DNA of 64,000 nt from Snodgrassella alvi wkB2 (GCF_000600005.1 NZ_CP007446.1:310001-374000), one strand, 5' to 3'; shown: positions 1 to 10,138, numbered from the stretch's first letter. Program-made: numbers and translations. The notes: a model not told the origin generated them from the sequence alone.

Positions 1-38
1 CTGAAGCCAACAAAGCCTTCTCTCACTTCCGCTTCTAA
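1..38 (+). CDS. rpsG: 30S ribosomal protein S7, C-terminal end (partial)
   Basis: Only the last 11 codons and the TAA stop are in the window; the readable end is EANKAFSHFRF. This is a typical ending of bacterial S7, and the position directly before fusA is that of rpsG in the str operon (rpsL-rpsG-fusA-tuf). S7 binds the 3' major domain of 16S rRNA and nucleates 30S head assembly. The gene is cut by the window edge, not broken. Confidence 0.85.
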   Translation, partial: EANKAFSHFRF

Positions 39-56
39 TGCAGAAAGGCAATTATC

Positions 57-2159
57 GTGGCTCGTAAAACCCCTATTGAGCAATACCGCAATATCGGTAT
101 TTCTGCACATATTGATGCTGGTAAAACCACCACTTCAGAACGTATTCTGTTTTACACCGGCATGACTCACAAACTGGGTGAAGTACATGACGGTGCAGCC
201 ACCACCGACTGGATGGAGCAAGAACAGGAACGTGGTATTACCATTACCTCTGCTGCTGTTACCACCTTCTGGAAAGGTATGGCAGGTCAGTTTAAAGAAC
301 ACCGTTTAAATATTATTGATACCCCGGGACACGTAGACTTTACTGTTGAAGTAGAGCGTTCTATGCGTGTACTGGATGGTGCGGTAATGGTTTACTGTGC
401 TGTGGGTGGTGTACAGCCTCAGTCTGAAACTGTATGGCGTCAGGCCAATAAATACAAAGTGCCTCGTCTGGCTTTTGTAAATAAAATGGACCGTCAGGGT
501 GCCAACTTCTTCCGTGTGGTTGAACAGATGCAGACCCGTCTGCGTGCCAATCCGGTACCGGTTGTCATTCCGGTAGGAGCTGAAGACGGTTTCGAAGGCG
601 TGGTAGATTTGCTGAAGATGCAGGCTATCGTATGGGATGATGCAACTCAGGGTTTGAAATTTGAGTATGCTGATATTCCTGCTGACCTGAAAGACGTTGC
701 CGAAGAATGGCGCGAAAAAATGGTTGAAGCTGCAGCAGAAGCCAACGAAGAACTGATGGAAAAATACCTCGGCGGTGAAGAGCTGAGCGAGGAAGAAATC
801 GTTGCTGCCCTGCGTGCACGTACACTGGCTGGTGAAATTCAGCCGGTACTGTGCGGTTCAGCATTCAAGAATAAAGGTGTACAGCGTCTGCTGGATGCTG
901 TGGTTGAGTATCTGCCAAGCCCGACAGACATTCCGCCGGTAGCCGGTGAAAAACCGGATGGTGAAAAAGACAGCCGTAAAGCTAGCGACGATGAGAAATT
1001 CTCTGCGTTGGCATTTAAACTGATGAACGATAAATACGTTGGTCAGCTGACTTTCATCCGCGTGTATTCCGGCGTGGTGAAATCCGGTGATACTGTAGTG
1101 AACTCTGTTAAAGGCACTAAAGAACGTATTGGTCGTCTGGTACAGATGAAAGCCAATGATCGTGATGAAATCGAAGAAGTACGTGCCGGTGACATTGCAG
1201 CTGTAATTGGTTTGAAAGATGTAACTACTGGTGAAACGCTGTGTGATACTGACGCTCCGATTATTCTGGAACGTATGGAATTCCCTGAACCAGTTATTCA
1301 TGTAGCAGTTGAACCAAAAACTAAAGCTGACCAGGAAAAAATGGGTCTGGCTCTGAACCGTCTGGCTAAAGAAGACCCGTCTTTCCGTGTGAAAACAGAT
1401 GAAGAATCTGGTCAGACTATTATTTCCGGTATGGGTGAATTGCATCTGGAAATTATTGTAGACCGTATGAAACGTGAATTTGGTGTAGAAGCCAATGTGG
1501 GTGCACCACAGGTAGCTTATCGTGAAACCATCCGTAAATCAGTGGAATCCGAAGCCAAATACGTTAAGCAGTCTGGTGGTAAAGGTCAGTATGGTCATGT
1601 AGTGATCACTATGGAACCTTTGGAACCGGGTGGTGTAAACTACGAATTCATCGACGAAATTAAAGGTGGTGTGATTCCACGTGAATTTATTCCGTCTGTG
1701 GATAAAGGTATTCGTGATACCATGACTAATGGTATTCTGGCCGGTTATCCGGTTGTGGATATCCGTGTGCGTCTGACTTTCGGTTCATACCATGATGTGG
1801 ACTCTTCGCAAATCGCGTTTGAATTAGCCGGTTCTATGGCATTCAAAGACGGTATGCGCAAAGCTTCTCCGGCACTGCTGGAACCTATCATGGCGGTTGA
1901 AGTAGAAACACCGGAAGACTACATGGGTGATGTAATGGGCGACTTGAATCGTCGTCGTGGCATCGTGCTGGGTATGGATGATGATGGTATCGGCGGCAAG
2001 AAAGTTCGTGCCGAAGTACCACTGGCAGAAATGTTCGGTTACTCAACCGACCTACGCTCTGCTACTCAGGGACGTGCTACTTACTCCATGGAGTTCAAGA
2101 AATACGCTGAAGCACCAAATAATGTAGCCGAGCAGGTAATTGCTGCACGTAAAGGCTAA
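57..2159 (+). CDS. fusA: Elongation factor G
   Basis: Translocation GTPase that moves tRNA and mRNA through the ribosome and, with RRF, splits ribosomes after termination. The 700-residue length is normal. The G1 motif AHIDAGKTT lies at residues 17-25, switch II DTPGH at 88-92 and NKMD at 142-145, followed by EF-G domains II to V. The start is GTG at 57, preceded by a GAAAGG purine stretch at about 43-48; no in-frame ATG fits better. It is 18 nt after the rpsG stop, so it is co-transcribed in the str operon. Nothing is missing or unusual. Confidence 0.98.
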   Translation: MARKTPIEQYRNIGISAHIDAGKTTTSERILFYTGMTHKLGEVHDGAATTDWMEQEQERGITITSAAVTTFWKGMAGQFKEHRLNIIDTPGHVDFTVEVERSMRVLDGAVMVYCAVGGVQPQSETVWRQANKYKVPRLAFVNKMDRQGANFFRVVEQMQTRLRANPVPVVIPVGAEDGFEGVVDLLKMQAIVWDDATQGLKFEYADIPADLKDVAEEWREKMVEAAAEANEELMEKYLGGEELSEEEIVAALRARTLAGEIQPVLCGSAFKNKGVQRLLDAVVEYLPSPTDIPPVAGEKPDGEKDSRKASDDEKFSALAFKLMNDKYVGQLTFIRVYSGVVKSGDTVVNSVKGTKERIGRLVQMKANDRDEIEEVRAGDIAAVIGLKDVTTGETLCDTDAPIILERMEFPEPVIHVAVEPKTKADQEKMGLALNRLAKEDPSFRVKTDEESGQTIISGMGELHLEIIVDRMKREFGVEANVGAPQVAYRETIRKSVESEAKYVKQSGGKGQYGHVVITMEPLEPGGVNYEFIDEIKGGVIPREFIPSVDKGIRDTMTNGILAGYPVVDIRVRLTFGSYHDVDSSQIAFELAGSMAFKDGMRKASPALLEPIMAVEVETPEDYMGDVMGDLNRRRGIVLGMDDDGIGGKKVRAEVPLAEMFGYSTDLRSATQGRATYSMEFKKYAEAPNNVAEQVIAARKG

Positions 2160-2169
2160 CTTATTTACC

Positions 2170-2203
2170 GATAACCTGAAAGTACCTGTACTTTCAGGTT
2201 ATC
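2170..2203 (+). repeat. Perfect 15-bp inverted repeat between fusA and tuf
   Basis: Arms 2170-2184 and 2189-2203 are exact reverse complements with a CCTG loop. No T-run follows at once, so it is not a standard intrinsic terminator. It may stabilise the processed fusA 3' end or partly attenuate read-through into tuf; both are inferences. Confidence 0.6.
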
Positions 2204-2242
2204 ATCGTTCTTTAATGATCTTTATTCAAGGAAACTTAGCTC

Positions 2243-3433
2243 ATGGCTAAAGAAAAATTCGAGCGGAGCAAACCGCACGTAAACGTTGGCACCATTGGTC
2301 ACGTTGACCATGGTAAAACCACTTTGACAGCTGCAATGTGTACCATTCTGTCCCAGAAATTCGGTGGTGCAGCCAAAGCTTATGATCAGATTGACAATGC
2401 CCCGGAAGAAAAAGCCCGTGGTATTACCATTAATACATCACACGTAGAATACGAAACTGCAGAACGTCACTATGCACACGTTGACTGCCCGGGACACGCT
2501 GACTACGTGAAAAACATGATTACCGGTGCAGCCCAGATGGACGGCGCGATTCTGGTGGTTTCTGCAGCTGACGGTCCGATGCCACAAACCCGTGAGCACA
2601 TCCTGTTAGCCCGTCAGGTAGGTGTACCTTACATTATCGTTTACATGAACAAATGTGACATGGTAGACGACGAAGAGTTGCTGGAACTGGTAGAAATGGA
2701 AATTCGTGACCTGTTGTCAAGCTACGAATTCCCGGGTGATGATGTTCCTTTGATTAAAGGTTCAGCTCTGAAAGCACTGGAAGGTGACCAGTCAGACATC
2801 GGTGAAGCTTCAATTATGGCTTTGGCAGATGCACTGGACAGCTACATTCCTACACCGGAACGTGCAGTAGACAAACCATTCCTGTTGCCGATTGAAGACG
2901 TATTCTCAATTTCAGGTCGTGGTACCGTGGTTACCGGTCGTGTAGAACGCGGTGTAATCAATGTGGGTGATGAAATTGAAATCGTTGGTTTGAAAGACAC
3001 CCAGAAAACCACATGTACTGGCGTTGAAATGTTCCGCAAATTGCTGGATCAGGGTCAGGCAGGTGATAACGTAGGTGTATTGCTGCGTGGTACCAAACGT
3101 GAAGAAGTAGAACGTGGTCAGGTACTGGCAAAACCGGGCAGCATCACTCCGCACACCAAATTCAAAGCAGAAGTATACGTACTGAGCAAAGAAGAAGGTG
3201 GTCGTCATACACCGTTCTTTGCGAACTACCGTCCGCAGTTCTATTTCCGTACAACAGACGTAACTGGCGCAGTAAGCCTGGCGGAAGGTGTGGAAATGGT
3301 AATGCCGGGAGAGAATGTAACGATAGACGTAGAACTGATTCATCCGATTGCGATGGAAGAAGGCTTACGCTTTGCGATTCGTGAAGGTGGCCGAACAGTT
3401 GGTGCCGGTGTGGTTGCTAAAGTTATCGCTTAA
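2243..3433 (+). CDS. tuf: Elongation factor Tu
   Basis: GTPase that delivers aminoacyl-tRNA to the ribosomal A site. It has the usual bacterial length of 396 residues, with GHVDHGKTT at residues 19-27, DCPGH at 81-85 and NKCD at 136-139, then the two beta-barrel domains. ATG at 2243 has an AAGGA Shine-Dalgarno about 12 nt upstream. It follows fusA with an 83-nt spacer that carries a strong hairpin, and rpsJ follows 17 nt later, so tuf and rpsJ are co-transcribed. Many Neisseriaceae carry two tuf copies; only this one is in the window. Confidence 0.98.
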   Translation: MAKEKFERSKPHVNVGTIGHVDHGKTTLTAAMCTILSQKFGGAAKAYDQIDNAPEEKARGITINTSHVEYETAERHYAHVDCPGHADYVKNMITGAAQMDGAILVVSAADGPMPQTREHILLARQVGVPYIIVYMNKCDMVDDEELLELVEMEIRDLLSSYEFPGDDVPLIKGSALKALEGDQSDIGEASIMALADALDSYIPTPERAVDKPFLLPIEDVFSISGRGTVVTGRVERGVINVGDEIEIVGLKDTQKTTCTGVEMFRKLLDQGQAGDNVGVLLRGTKREEVERGQVLAKPGSITPHTKFKAEVYVLSKEEGGRHTPFFANYRPQFYFRTTDVTGAVSLAEGVEMVMPGENVTIDVELIHPIAMEEGLRFAIREGGRTVGAGVVAKVIA

Positions 3434-3450
3434 TCAGGAAGAATATAGAT

Positions 3451-3762
3451 ATGAAAAACCAGAAAATCCGTATTCGTCTGAAAGCTTATGACTACGCTCT
3501 AATTGATCGTTCTGCTCAGGAAATCGTAGACACTGCCAAACGTACTGGCGCTGTGGTAAAAGGTCCGATTCCTCTGCCAACCAAAATCGAACGTTTTAAT
3601 CTGCTGCGTTCTCCTCACGTGAATAAAACTTCACGTGAACAGTTGGAAATTCGTACTCATCTGCGTCTGATGGACATTATCGACTGGACTGATAAAACCA
3701 CTGATGCATTGATGAAACTGGACTTGCCAGCTGGTGTTGATGTTGAAATTAAAGTTCAATAA
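3451..3762 (+). CDS. rpsJ: 30S ribosomal protein S10 (NusE)
   Basis: S10 is a 30S head protein and, as NusE, a partner of NusB in rRNA antitermination. The 103 residues cover the whole family, including the KGPIPLPTK loop and the conserved RTHLRLMDI segment. It lies 17 nt after tuf. In most beta-proteobacteria rpsJ opens the S10 operon (rplC, rplD and so on), but here an intrinsic terminator follows at once and the next gene is on the other strand. The remainder of the S10 cluster must therefore be elsewhere. Confidence 0.97.
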   Translation: MKNQKIRIRLKAYDYALIDRSAQEIVDTAKRTGAVVKGPIPLPTKIERFNLLRSPHVNKTSREQLEIRTHLRLMDIIDWTDKTTDALMKLDLPAGVDVEIKVQ

Positions 3763-3776
3763 TTAATTGAATTACT

Positions 3777-3813
3777 AAAACGGACTGTATATTTTCCAGT
3801 CCGTTTTTTATTT
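3777..3813 (+). terminator. Intrinsic terminator after rpsJ
   Basis: An 11-bp stem (AAAACGGACTG with CAGTCCGTTTT) is followed by a T-rich tract. It closes the str operon directly after rpsJ. Confidence 0.9.
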
Positions 3814-4055
3814 ATTCTTAATTCGGGTAATTGAACAGGTTAGAATAACCAATTCAGAGTATTAAGCAATATCTGTGCTTTGACTGGTAAGGTAAATATT
3901 TTGCGGTTAATGATTTTTCCATTAATGCGGAATTTATTAGCCAGCTTGAATTGGTGTGAAGAGTATTTAGTTAATAGTTTAAGCTCTAAAAAAACAATAC
4001 TATACTGGGTATCGGCCGTGATGGGAAAAACAGATTAATGCAGTTTGCTAATATT

Positions 4056-5252
4056 TCACAGCAATTGTTGTTGAATGTGATGTTTAATTATATCTGCCAT
4101 TTTTTTTATCCCTGTATCGATTTTTTCTTCTGAAACAGTTACAAAAGCCAGCCTTAAACAATTATTTTTTTCACCGTGTACATAGAAAGTTTCACCGGGA
4201 GCAAAAACTATTTTTTGAGCAATGGTTTCTTTGAGTAATTCAGTAGCATTAATATATTCAGGTAATTCAACCCAGATAAACATACCTCCTTCAGGTTGAT
4301 TCCAGCTAACTTCTTTAGGCATATACTGTGCTAATGATTGCAACATATACTGGCAGCGGGCATTATAGAGCTGGCGGATTTTCGGAATATGATGATTGAG
4401 AAAATTATTTTTACTAAGAACCTGATAAGCAATGTACTGAGTCAGGCTAGGGGTATGTAAATCCGAAGCCTGTTTTAGCGGAAGCAGTTTACTGATGAAT
4501 TGCTTATTCGCAACCAAATATCCTAAGTGGAGTCCCGGCGCTAAAATTTTGGAAAAAGAACCTAAATAAACAGTGTTTTCTGGTGCCAGCGTATATAAAG
4601 CAGGCAAACGCTGACCCTGATAATCCAAATCGCCATAAGGATCATCTTCAATCAGCAATAAATTATTCTGTTTTGCTTTTGCGGCTAAAGCCTCTCGCCG
4701 GTGTAATGGTAACCGACGTCCGGTAGGGTTTTGAAAATTTGGAATGCTATATAGAAATTTTGCAGAGCTTGCCAGTTCATTATCTATAGTTTCAGGAATT
4801 AAGCCTTCATTATCACTGGCAATAGCTACATATTCGGGATTGTATTGATTAAAGGATTGTAATGCCCCAAGATAAGTCGGAGTTTCTACCAGTACTGTAT
4901 CGTTAGTATCAATTAGTGCTTTCCCGATTAAATCCAATGCCTGCTGTGAACCAGTTACTATCAGAATTTCATCACTACTGACTGATACATGATCACGTTC
5001 TGATAAATAATTAGCTATCCATTGCCGTAAAGGTGTATAGCCTTCACTTGGTCCGTATTGTAGTGCACCATAAATATCCTGGTTTTCCAGTAAGGCATTA
5101 GTTGCATCTTTGATTTCTGATAATGGAAATGTATCTGGAGCCGGTAAGCCGCCAGCAAATGAAATAACATCTGCCTGTTCGGTGACTTTAAGGATTTCTC
5201 TGATAGTTGAGCTTTTTAAATTTTGCGCACGTCGGGAAAATTTCCAGGGCAT
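4056..5252 (-). CDS. PLP-dependent aminotransferase, class I (LysN / 2-aminoadipate type)
   Basis: Fold-type I aminotransferase of the COG1167 group without the MocR DNA-binding domain (398 residues). The start PWKFSRRAQNLKSSTIREIL, the segment SFAGGLPAPDTFP, NPTGRR (175-180), the PLP-binding Asp region EDDPYGDL (202-209) and the Schiff-base Lys235 in GSFSKILAPG are visible. These enzymes transaminate aromatic or branched-chain amino acids or 2-aminoadipate with 2-oxoglutarate; the substrate cannot be told from sequence. One oddity: the family usually reads APGLRxGY, where the Arg holds the PLP phosphate, but here it is APGLHLGY. The gene stands alone, convergent with rpsJ. Confidence 0.85.
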   Translation of the reverse strand: MPWKFSRRAQNLKSSTIREILKVTEQADVISFAGGLPAPDTFPLSEIKDATNALLENQDIYGALQYGPSEGYTPLRQWIANYLSERDHVSVSSDEILIVTGSQQALDLIGKALIDTNDTVLVETPTYLGALQSFNQYNPEYVAIASDNEGLIPETIDNELASSAKFLYSIPNFQNPTGRRLPLHRREALAAKAKQNNLLLIEDDPYGDLDYQGQRLPALYTLAPENTVYLGSFSKILAPGLHLGYLVANKQFISKLLPLKQASDLHTPSLTQYIAYQVLSKNNFLNHHIPKIRQLYNARCQYMLQSLAQYMPKEVSWNQPEGGMFIWVELPEYINATELLKETIAQKIVFAPGETFYVHGEKNNCLRLAFVTVSEEKIDTGIKKMADIIKHHIQQQLL

Positions 5253-5511
5253 AAATCTGACCTTTTTAGATGATATTTGCTTAATTGTTAAAATATATTT
5301 ATCTTATTTGATTTTAAAATTATTTTTTAATTATGGTTTGGATAATGCAACGAATTTTTTATCGTACTTATAAAGCGTAATATCAGCCGGAGAATATTCA
5401 ATATCTGAAAAGCTTTTCGATGAGTAACATAAAATTAGTATAGCGCCTGTGCAAAAATACTGACAGATAACGCTATACTTGTACTTCATTATTACAATAA
5501 GTATGGATTAT

Positions 5512-6738
5512 TCATAAGCATGCTGTTTCGGTAGCCAACAGACTGTCAATTGTTTCTCGCTCTCGAATCAGATGATGTTCTGTACCATTAACCAATACCT
5601 CAGCGGCACGACAGCGAGTGTTATAGTTACTTGCCATACTGGAAGCATATGCCCCGGCACTTTGTATTAACAGTAAATCACCTGCTTTAGCTGCAATGGT
5701 TCGGTCTTTAGCCAGAAAATCTCCGGTTTCGCAAATTGGTCCGACGACATCAGCAACAAATTTATCTACTGTTGTCGGACTGGCGTTAATAATATTGTGA
5801 TAGGCCTGATATAGTGAAGGTCGCATCAGATCATTCATGGCCGCATCTACAATCACAAAGTTCTTTTCTTCACCTTGTTTAATGTATTCAACTGTAGTGA
5901 GCAAACTGCCAGTATTACCAATCAGACTGCGCCCGGGTTCCAGTATTAATGGCAGGTTACGCCCGGATAACAATTTGCTGACTGCTGCTGCATAAGCATT
6001 CAGATCAGGCACATTTTCGTTTTGATAAACAATACCTATGCCACCACCCAAATCAATATGCTCTATCCGGATTCCCAGTTCGTCTAGTTTGTCTACTAGT
6101 ACTAATAATCGTTGTAATGCTTCGATTAAAGGTGATAAATCAGTTAGTTGTGAGCCAATGTGACAGTCAATTCCTGTGATTTTTAAGTGCGGTAACGTAG
6201 CAGCAAGCTGATATGCTGCTAATGCATCCTGACTGGCAATTCCGAATTTATTGGCTTTTAACCCAGTAGAAATATATGGATGGGTATGAGCATCAACATC
6301 AGGATTAATACGCAATGATACCGGGGCAATTTTATTCAGACGCTGGGCAATACTATTAATACGTTCCAGCTCAGCCAGTGATTCAACATTAAAACAGCGA
6401 ATATTGTTTTTCAGGGCAAATTCAATTTCAGCACTGCTTTTGCCTACACCAGAAAAGATGATCTTGTCGGCAGCTCCGCCAGCCAGTAATACCCGCTCTA
6501 ATTCTCCGCCTGAAACGATATCAAAACCGCAGCCCAGACTGGCAAAATAGCGCAGAATAGATAAATTTCCATTGGCTTTGACTGCGTAACATATTAAAGG
6601 TTTTAAATCGGCAAAAGCCTGTTGATAAAGATTAAAAGCATCAGTTATTGCTTTCTGGCTATAAACATATAATGGTGTACCATACTGTGCAGCCAGTACA
6701 GAGTAGGGTACTTGTTCACATTTCAGGGAATTAGTCAT
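5512..6738 (-). CDS. lysA: Diaminopimelate decarboxylase
   Basis: PLP enzyme of the alanine-racemase fold that converts meso-diaminopimelate to lysine, the last step of lysine synthesis. It is 408 residues from ATG 6738. PLP Lys54 is in YAVKANGN; the glycine-rich phosphate loop DLGGGIGI and the active-site CETGDFLA segment follow. ATG 6738 overlaps the end of lptM (the start ATGACTAAT contains the lptM TAA), which implies translational coupling. An in-frame TTG at 6771 would add 11 residues inside lptM and is less likely. The cyaY / lptM-lysA arrangement is typical of Neisseria. Confidence 0.95.
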   Translation of the reverse strand: MTNSLKCEQVPYSVLAAQYGTPLYVYSQKAITDAFNLYQQAFADLKPLICYAVKANGNLSILRYFASLGCGFDIVSGGELERVLLAGGAADKIIFSGVGKSSAEIEFALKNNIRCFNVESLAELERINSIAQRLNKIAPVSLRINPDVDAHTHPYISTGLKANKFGIASQDALAAYQLAATLPHLKITGIDCHIGSQLTDLSPLIEALQRLLVLVDKLDELGIRIEHIDLGGGIGIVYQNENVPDLNAYAAAVSKLLSGRNLPLILEPGRSLIGNTGSLLTTVEYIKQGEEKNFVIVDAAMNDLMRPSLYQAYHNIINASPTTVDKFVADVVGPICETGDFLAKDRTIAAKAGDLLLIQSAGAYASSMASNYNTRCRAAEVLVNGTEHHLIRERETIDSLLATETACL

Positions 6739-6901
6739 GTTTAGGTAAATTTTTCTGATCAATCGGATCAATAGTCAGTCCGGTTTGTACAGGTCCGTAT
6801 TTGGCTTTATCTCCCTCTTTTGGCAAATAAAGATCACCCTTATAACCACAGGCCGCTAAACAACTGGTTGCAATTACAGTTAAAAAGAAGAAACGAAACA
6901 T
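6731..6901 (-). CDS. lptM: Small lipoprotein LptM (YifL/LppL family)
   Basis: A 56-residue lipoprotein found by translating the lysA upstream region. It begins MFRFFFLTVIATSCLAAC, with lipobox LAAC and Cys18 as the lipidated residue, followed by GYKGDLYLPKE, the hallmark of the YifL/LptM family. In E. coli LptM binds the LptDE translocon and promotes LptD disulfide maturation; the same role here is inferred from the family. It ends inside the lysA start, so the two are coupled, and it is divergent from cyaY. Confidence 0.88.
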   Translation of the reverse strand: MFRFFFLTVIATSCLAACGYKGDLYLPKEGDKAKYGPVQTGLTIDPIDQKNLPKHD

Positions 6902-7033
6902 TAATCTGACCTATTGTAGTTAAGCTGGCAGTGAACAGCTGTACTGCCAGAACGGATAAAACTAGGATTTAAACATATTATATGGCAAGATAACAGTGTG
7001 AATGTAATAAAATGCAGGGGTATGGTAAGTAAG

Positions 7034-7357
7034 ATGACCGAAAGTGAATTTTTACAATATAGTGATGATTTGTTTGGCTATATTGAGGAAAAAATAGATG
7101 AAGGCGGTTGGGATCTCGATTGTGAAGCTGGCGGAAATGTACTCACAATTGAAGCAGAAAGCGGAGAGCAGATTATTGTAAACCGGCATGCTGCTACTCA
7201 GGAATTATGGATAGCAGCAAAAAGTGGTGGTTATCATTTTGCCTGTAAGAACGGTCAATGGCTTTCAGCACGGGATGGCAGTGAATTTTTTGCGGTCTTA
7301 AATCAGGTACTGTCTGCCGCCTGTGACGATGACATATCTATTCCGGTTTTGAGCTGA
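7034..7357 (+). CDS. cyaY: Iron-sulfur cluster assembly protein CyaY (frataxin)
   Basis: Bacterial frataxin binds iron through an acidic first helix and modulates the IscS/IscU assembly machine. Visible are an acidic N-terminal helix ([23 protein letters not shown]), the beta-sheet core GNVLTIE...IIVNR and the sequence [14 protein letters not shown] typical of CyaY. From ATG 7034 the protein has 107 residues, as in E. coli (106). In-frame ATGs at 6998 and 7022 would give extensions absent from the family. It is divergent from lptM-lysA and is followed 20 nt later by a LysR-type regulator. Confidence 0.93.
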   Translation: MTESEFLQYSDDLFGYIEEKIDEGGWDLDCEAGGNVLTIEAESGEQIIVNRHAATQELWIAAKSGGYHFACKNGQWLSARDGSEFFAVLNQVLSAACDDDISIPVLS

Positions 7358-7379
7358 TTTCTGATAAGGGGAAATAGTG

Positions 7380-8279
7380 ATGTTGCATACCTTGATTAAA
7401 CATGATTTGAAGGCTTTACAGGCATTTGTGGCCATTGTTGAATGTCAGGGTGTGACTGCTGCACAGAAACGGCTGAATATGTCACAATCGGCAATCAGTA
7501 TGCATTTGGCGCATCTGGAAGAAAGTCTGGGGGTGATATTATGCCGACGCGGTCGTTCCGGTTTCGGGCTGACTAAAGCCGGGCATCAATTATATGAAGC
7601 ATGTACATTACTTTTACAGGCAACCTCTGAGTTTCATCGGGAAGTACAGAATATTAAATGGCATCGTTCTGTGCTTTCCGGTAAGTTGCGAATTGGCTTA
7701 GTTGAGTACTTACCACCTGATTTTCAGCATATTTTTAATCAGGTAATTGCCAGTGCCTATCAGCATTATCCGGAGCTGCGTCTGACTATTGATATTTGTG
7801 CGCCACATGATATCGAAACCGCTATTGCCAATAATCAGATGGATTTTGGTATCGGCTATTACTATAGTCTGCTGAAAAATTTGCAATATCAGATAGTTTT
7901 CGAGCAGCGTGAGCATGTTTATTGTCATGCAGAACATCCGGCTGCAAAAGTTAAAGATTTAACATTAAATCAGCTTGCTGAAGAATATCACTGGGTAAAA
8001 CGTACCTATGCTGATTTTCCGGCTAATGCCGGCTTTTCTGCCGGAGTAACTACGGCTACTGCAGATAAAGAGCGGGCAACATTGTTGTTTATTCTCGCAG
8101 GCAGCCATCTTGGTTTTTTATCACAAGATATGGCTGAGCCTTACGTTCGTACAGGTGAACTGGTGCCATTACTGGCACAGCAGGCGACTAATATAGTAAA
8201 TCATTTTGCTGTTACCCGTCCTACGCCTGATCCACGGGTAAACTGGTTTCTGGGAGAGTTAAGCGGTCTGTTGCCTTAA
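7380..8279 (+). CDS. LysR-family transcriptional regulator
   Basis: A regulator of about 299 residues with an N-terminal winged helix-turn-helix (FVAIVECQGVTAAQKRLNMS, then QSAISMHLAHLEESLG) and a C-terminal periplasmic-binding-protein-like effector domain (RIGLVEYLP...). An AAGGGGA Shine-Dalgarno at 7366-7372 serves either GTG 7377 or the adjacent ATG 7380. It sits just after cyaY on the same strand. LysR regulators often control a divergent neighbour, but there is no divergent gene here, so the target is unknown. Confidence 0.85.
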   Translation: MLHTLIKHDLKALQAFVAIVECQGVTAAQKRLNMSQSAISMHLAHLEESLGVILCRRGRSGFGLTKAGHQLYEACTLLLQATSEFHREVQNIKWHRSVLSGKLRIGLVEYLPPDFQHIFNQVIASAYQHYPELRLTIDICAPHDIETAIANNQMDFGIGYYYSLLKNLQYQIVFEQREHVYCHAEHPAAKVKDLTLNQLAEEYHWVKRTYADFPANAGFSAGVTTATADKERATLLFILAGSHLGFLSQDMAEPYVRTGELVPLLAQQATNIVNHFAVTRPTPDPRVNWFLGELSGLLP

Positions 8280-8523
8280 AGCAGTTAAGAACGAAGTATC
8301 CCTTTAAATTAGATAGCTAGCCGAAAAAATTACAAATCAATAAATAATAAGTAAATTTTTATTTAAAGTAAGTATTTAAACAAAAATAGAAGACTGATAA
8401 ACGCTAAACCAATAATATGTATAACTTCTAAAAAAGATAAACATTTTTATAGGTTAAATGGGATTAAAAACGAATTATGTATGGTTTTTATCCTAGGAAA
8501 AAATATTTATCTCTTTATAGATT

Positions 8524-9939
8524 TTATTTACTATTGATCATGTTTTCAATTAATGAACATACTAATTTAATATCTTCAATAGTAGTTCGCCAGTTTACAA
8601 ATGCTGCACGAATGCCTTTTTCATGATTAAAAGTGGTTGGTGTCATAAATACAAGGCCGGTTTTATTTAATTTTTGCAGAAATTCAGCGGTATCGCAGGC
8701 GGCAGCAACTTTAAAGCAGACAATATTTAAACGTACTTCAGCCAATAATTCAAAATAGCTGCTTTTACGTATATAGTTACCAAATTCTTGAGCCAGCTCA
8801 ATAGAATTATCCACAATATACCGATACCCTTCTCTGCCATAGGCCAACAGGCTGAACAATACTGGTAATGCTTTTAGTCTTCTTGAATTTTCCGGCAAGA
8901 TATTCATAAAGTTAAAATTTTCCAGTTGATTTTCCAGATATGGAGCACTGCTGTTTTTAAACTGGTTAAACTGTAAGCTGAAATGCTCTTTTCGTATAAA
9001 AAAGCAGGCGTTTTCATAAGGTACGTTTAACCATTTATGGCAATCTATGGCAATGCTGTCAGCCATTTCCCAACCATTGAGTAAATGTGGATAGTGTGAA
9101 GAGCAGGCGGCAAATGCTCCAAAGGCGGCATCAATATGTATCCAACAGTTATAGCTATGCTTCAACTCCATAATTTCCGCAATAGCATCAAAATCAGCTG
9201 TATTGGCTGTACCCGCATTTAAAACCAGAATAAATGGCTGATGTTTGAAACGATCTTCAATAAACAGTTTTAATTCGGCTACATTAATGGCTTCACGCTG
9301 ATTTGAAAGAGTAGGAATGGTAATTAAGTTATTTCTGCCTAAACCAAGCATAGCTAATGATTTTAATACTGATGAATGAGGGGTAGCCGATATAACTGGC
9401 AGTGACAGATTTATTAAACCATCAGCAGCAATATCCTGTTTAAACTGAGTGCCATACCATTGTCTGGCCACAGCCAGCGCAGAAAAATTTGCCATGGTCG
9501 TGCCGGTGACAAATCCGCCGGTAAATTCTCTTGGCAGATTGAATAAATCCAGTAATAAATCAGTTGTCTGAGTTTCAATACGTGCAGATACATCCCCCTC
9601 GCCGCTGATAGCCTGAGTATTCTGATCGTAAATAGTGGCCAGAATATCGCCTATTATTGCAGCCGGTGTACTGCCTCCGGTTACATACCCCCAATATCTG
9701 GGACCGCCTGAAGCAACAATAAACTCTTTAAACTGAGTATTAAATTGATTTAAGGCCGCTAATCCGCCATAACCTTGTTCGGGTAGATTTAGTTGCGGCA
9801 AACTATTTTGCTGTTGCTGAGTTAATTGGCAACATGTTGGCATACTGTCGAGGTTGTTTAGAAAGTCGATAGATTGATGAAAAGTATTTTCTAAAAGCTC
9901 ATGGATGGCAGTTAAATCGTTTTTTAATGTTTTATTCAT
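8524..9939 (-). CDS. Group II PLP-dependent decarboxylase (Gad/DDC family)
   Basis: Fold-type I PLP enzyme of 471 residues. The region around VASGGPRYWGYVTGGSTPAA is typical of the group II amino-acid decarboxylase branch. FVTGTTMANFSAL holds the phosphate-binding turn, Asp270 is in WIHIDAAFGA and the Schiff-base Lys302 is in IDCHKWLNVPY. Possible substrates in this family are aromatic amino acids, glutamate, 2,4-diaminobutyrate or cysteine-type compounds; the sequence alone does not decide. It is monocistronic, with no amino-acid/amine antiporter next to it, which argues against a dedicated acid-resistance system. Confidence 0.85.
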   Translation of the reverse strand: MNKTLKNDLTAIHELLENTFHQSIDFLNNLDSMPTCCQLTQQQQNSLPQLNLPEQGYGGLAALNQFNTQFKEFIVASGGPRYWGYVTGGSTPAAIIGDILATIYDQNTQAISGEGDVSARIETQTTDLLLDLFNLPREFTGGFVTGTTMANFSALAVARQWYGTQFKQDIAADGLINLSLPVISATPHSSVLKSLAMLGLGRNNLITIPTLSNQREAINVAELKLFIEDRFKHQPFILVLNAGTANTADFDAIAEIMELKHSYNCWIHIDAAFGAFAACSSHYPHLLNGWEMADSIAIDCHKWLNVPYENACFFIRKEHFSLQFNQFKNSSAPYLENQLENFNFMNILPENSRRLKALPVLFSLLAYGREGYRYIVDNSIELAQEFGNYIRKSSYFELLAEVRLNIVCFKVAAACDTAEFLQKLNKTGLVFMTPTTFNHEKGIRAAFVNWRTTIEDIKLVCSLIENMINSK

Positions 9940-10138
9940 ATATATTTATTGTATTGGATTTATCTAGAATTGATTGTATAACTTTTTAATTATTGGAGAA
10001 ATTTATTTTAAATCTAAGCAATGATATCTTTAGATAAGGCAATAAACTCTGCCTGGTTATGGTAATAGGCTTTTCTGGAAAGATTCAGGCAGACATCTTA
10101 AAATCTGAATCTGATTTGTATTCTAAAGTCTGTCTATC

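Noticed and set aside
858-1445. Long minus-strand open frame of 195 codons inside fusA
   Set aside because: Antisense shadow of a highly conserved gene with biased codon use; its protein has no recognisable features.
2912-3343. Minus-strand open frame of 143 codons inside tuf
   Set aside because: Shadow of tuf; unusual Phe/Tyr-rich composition typical of antisense translation.
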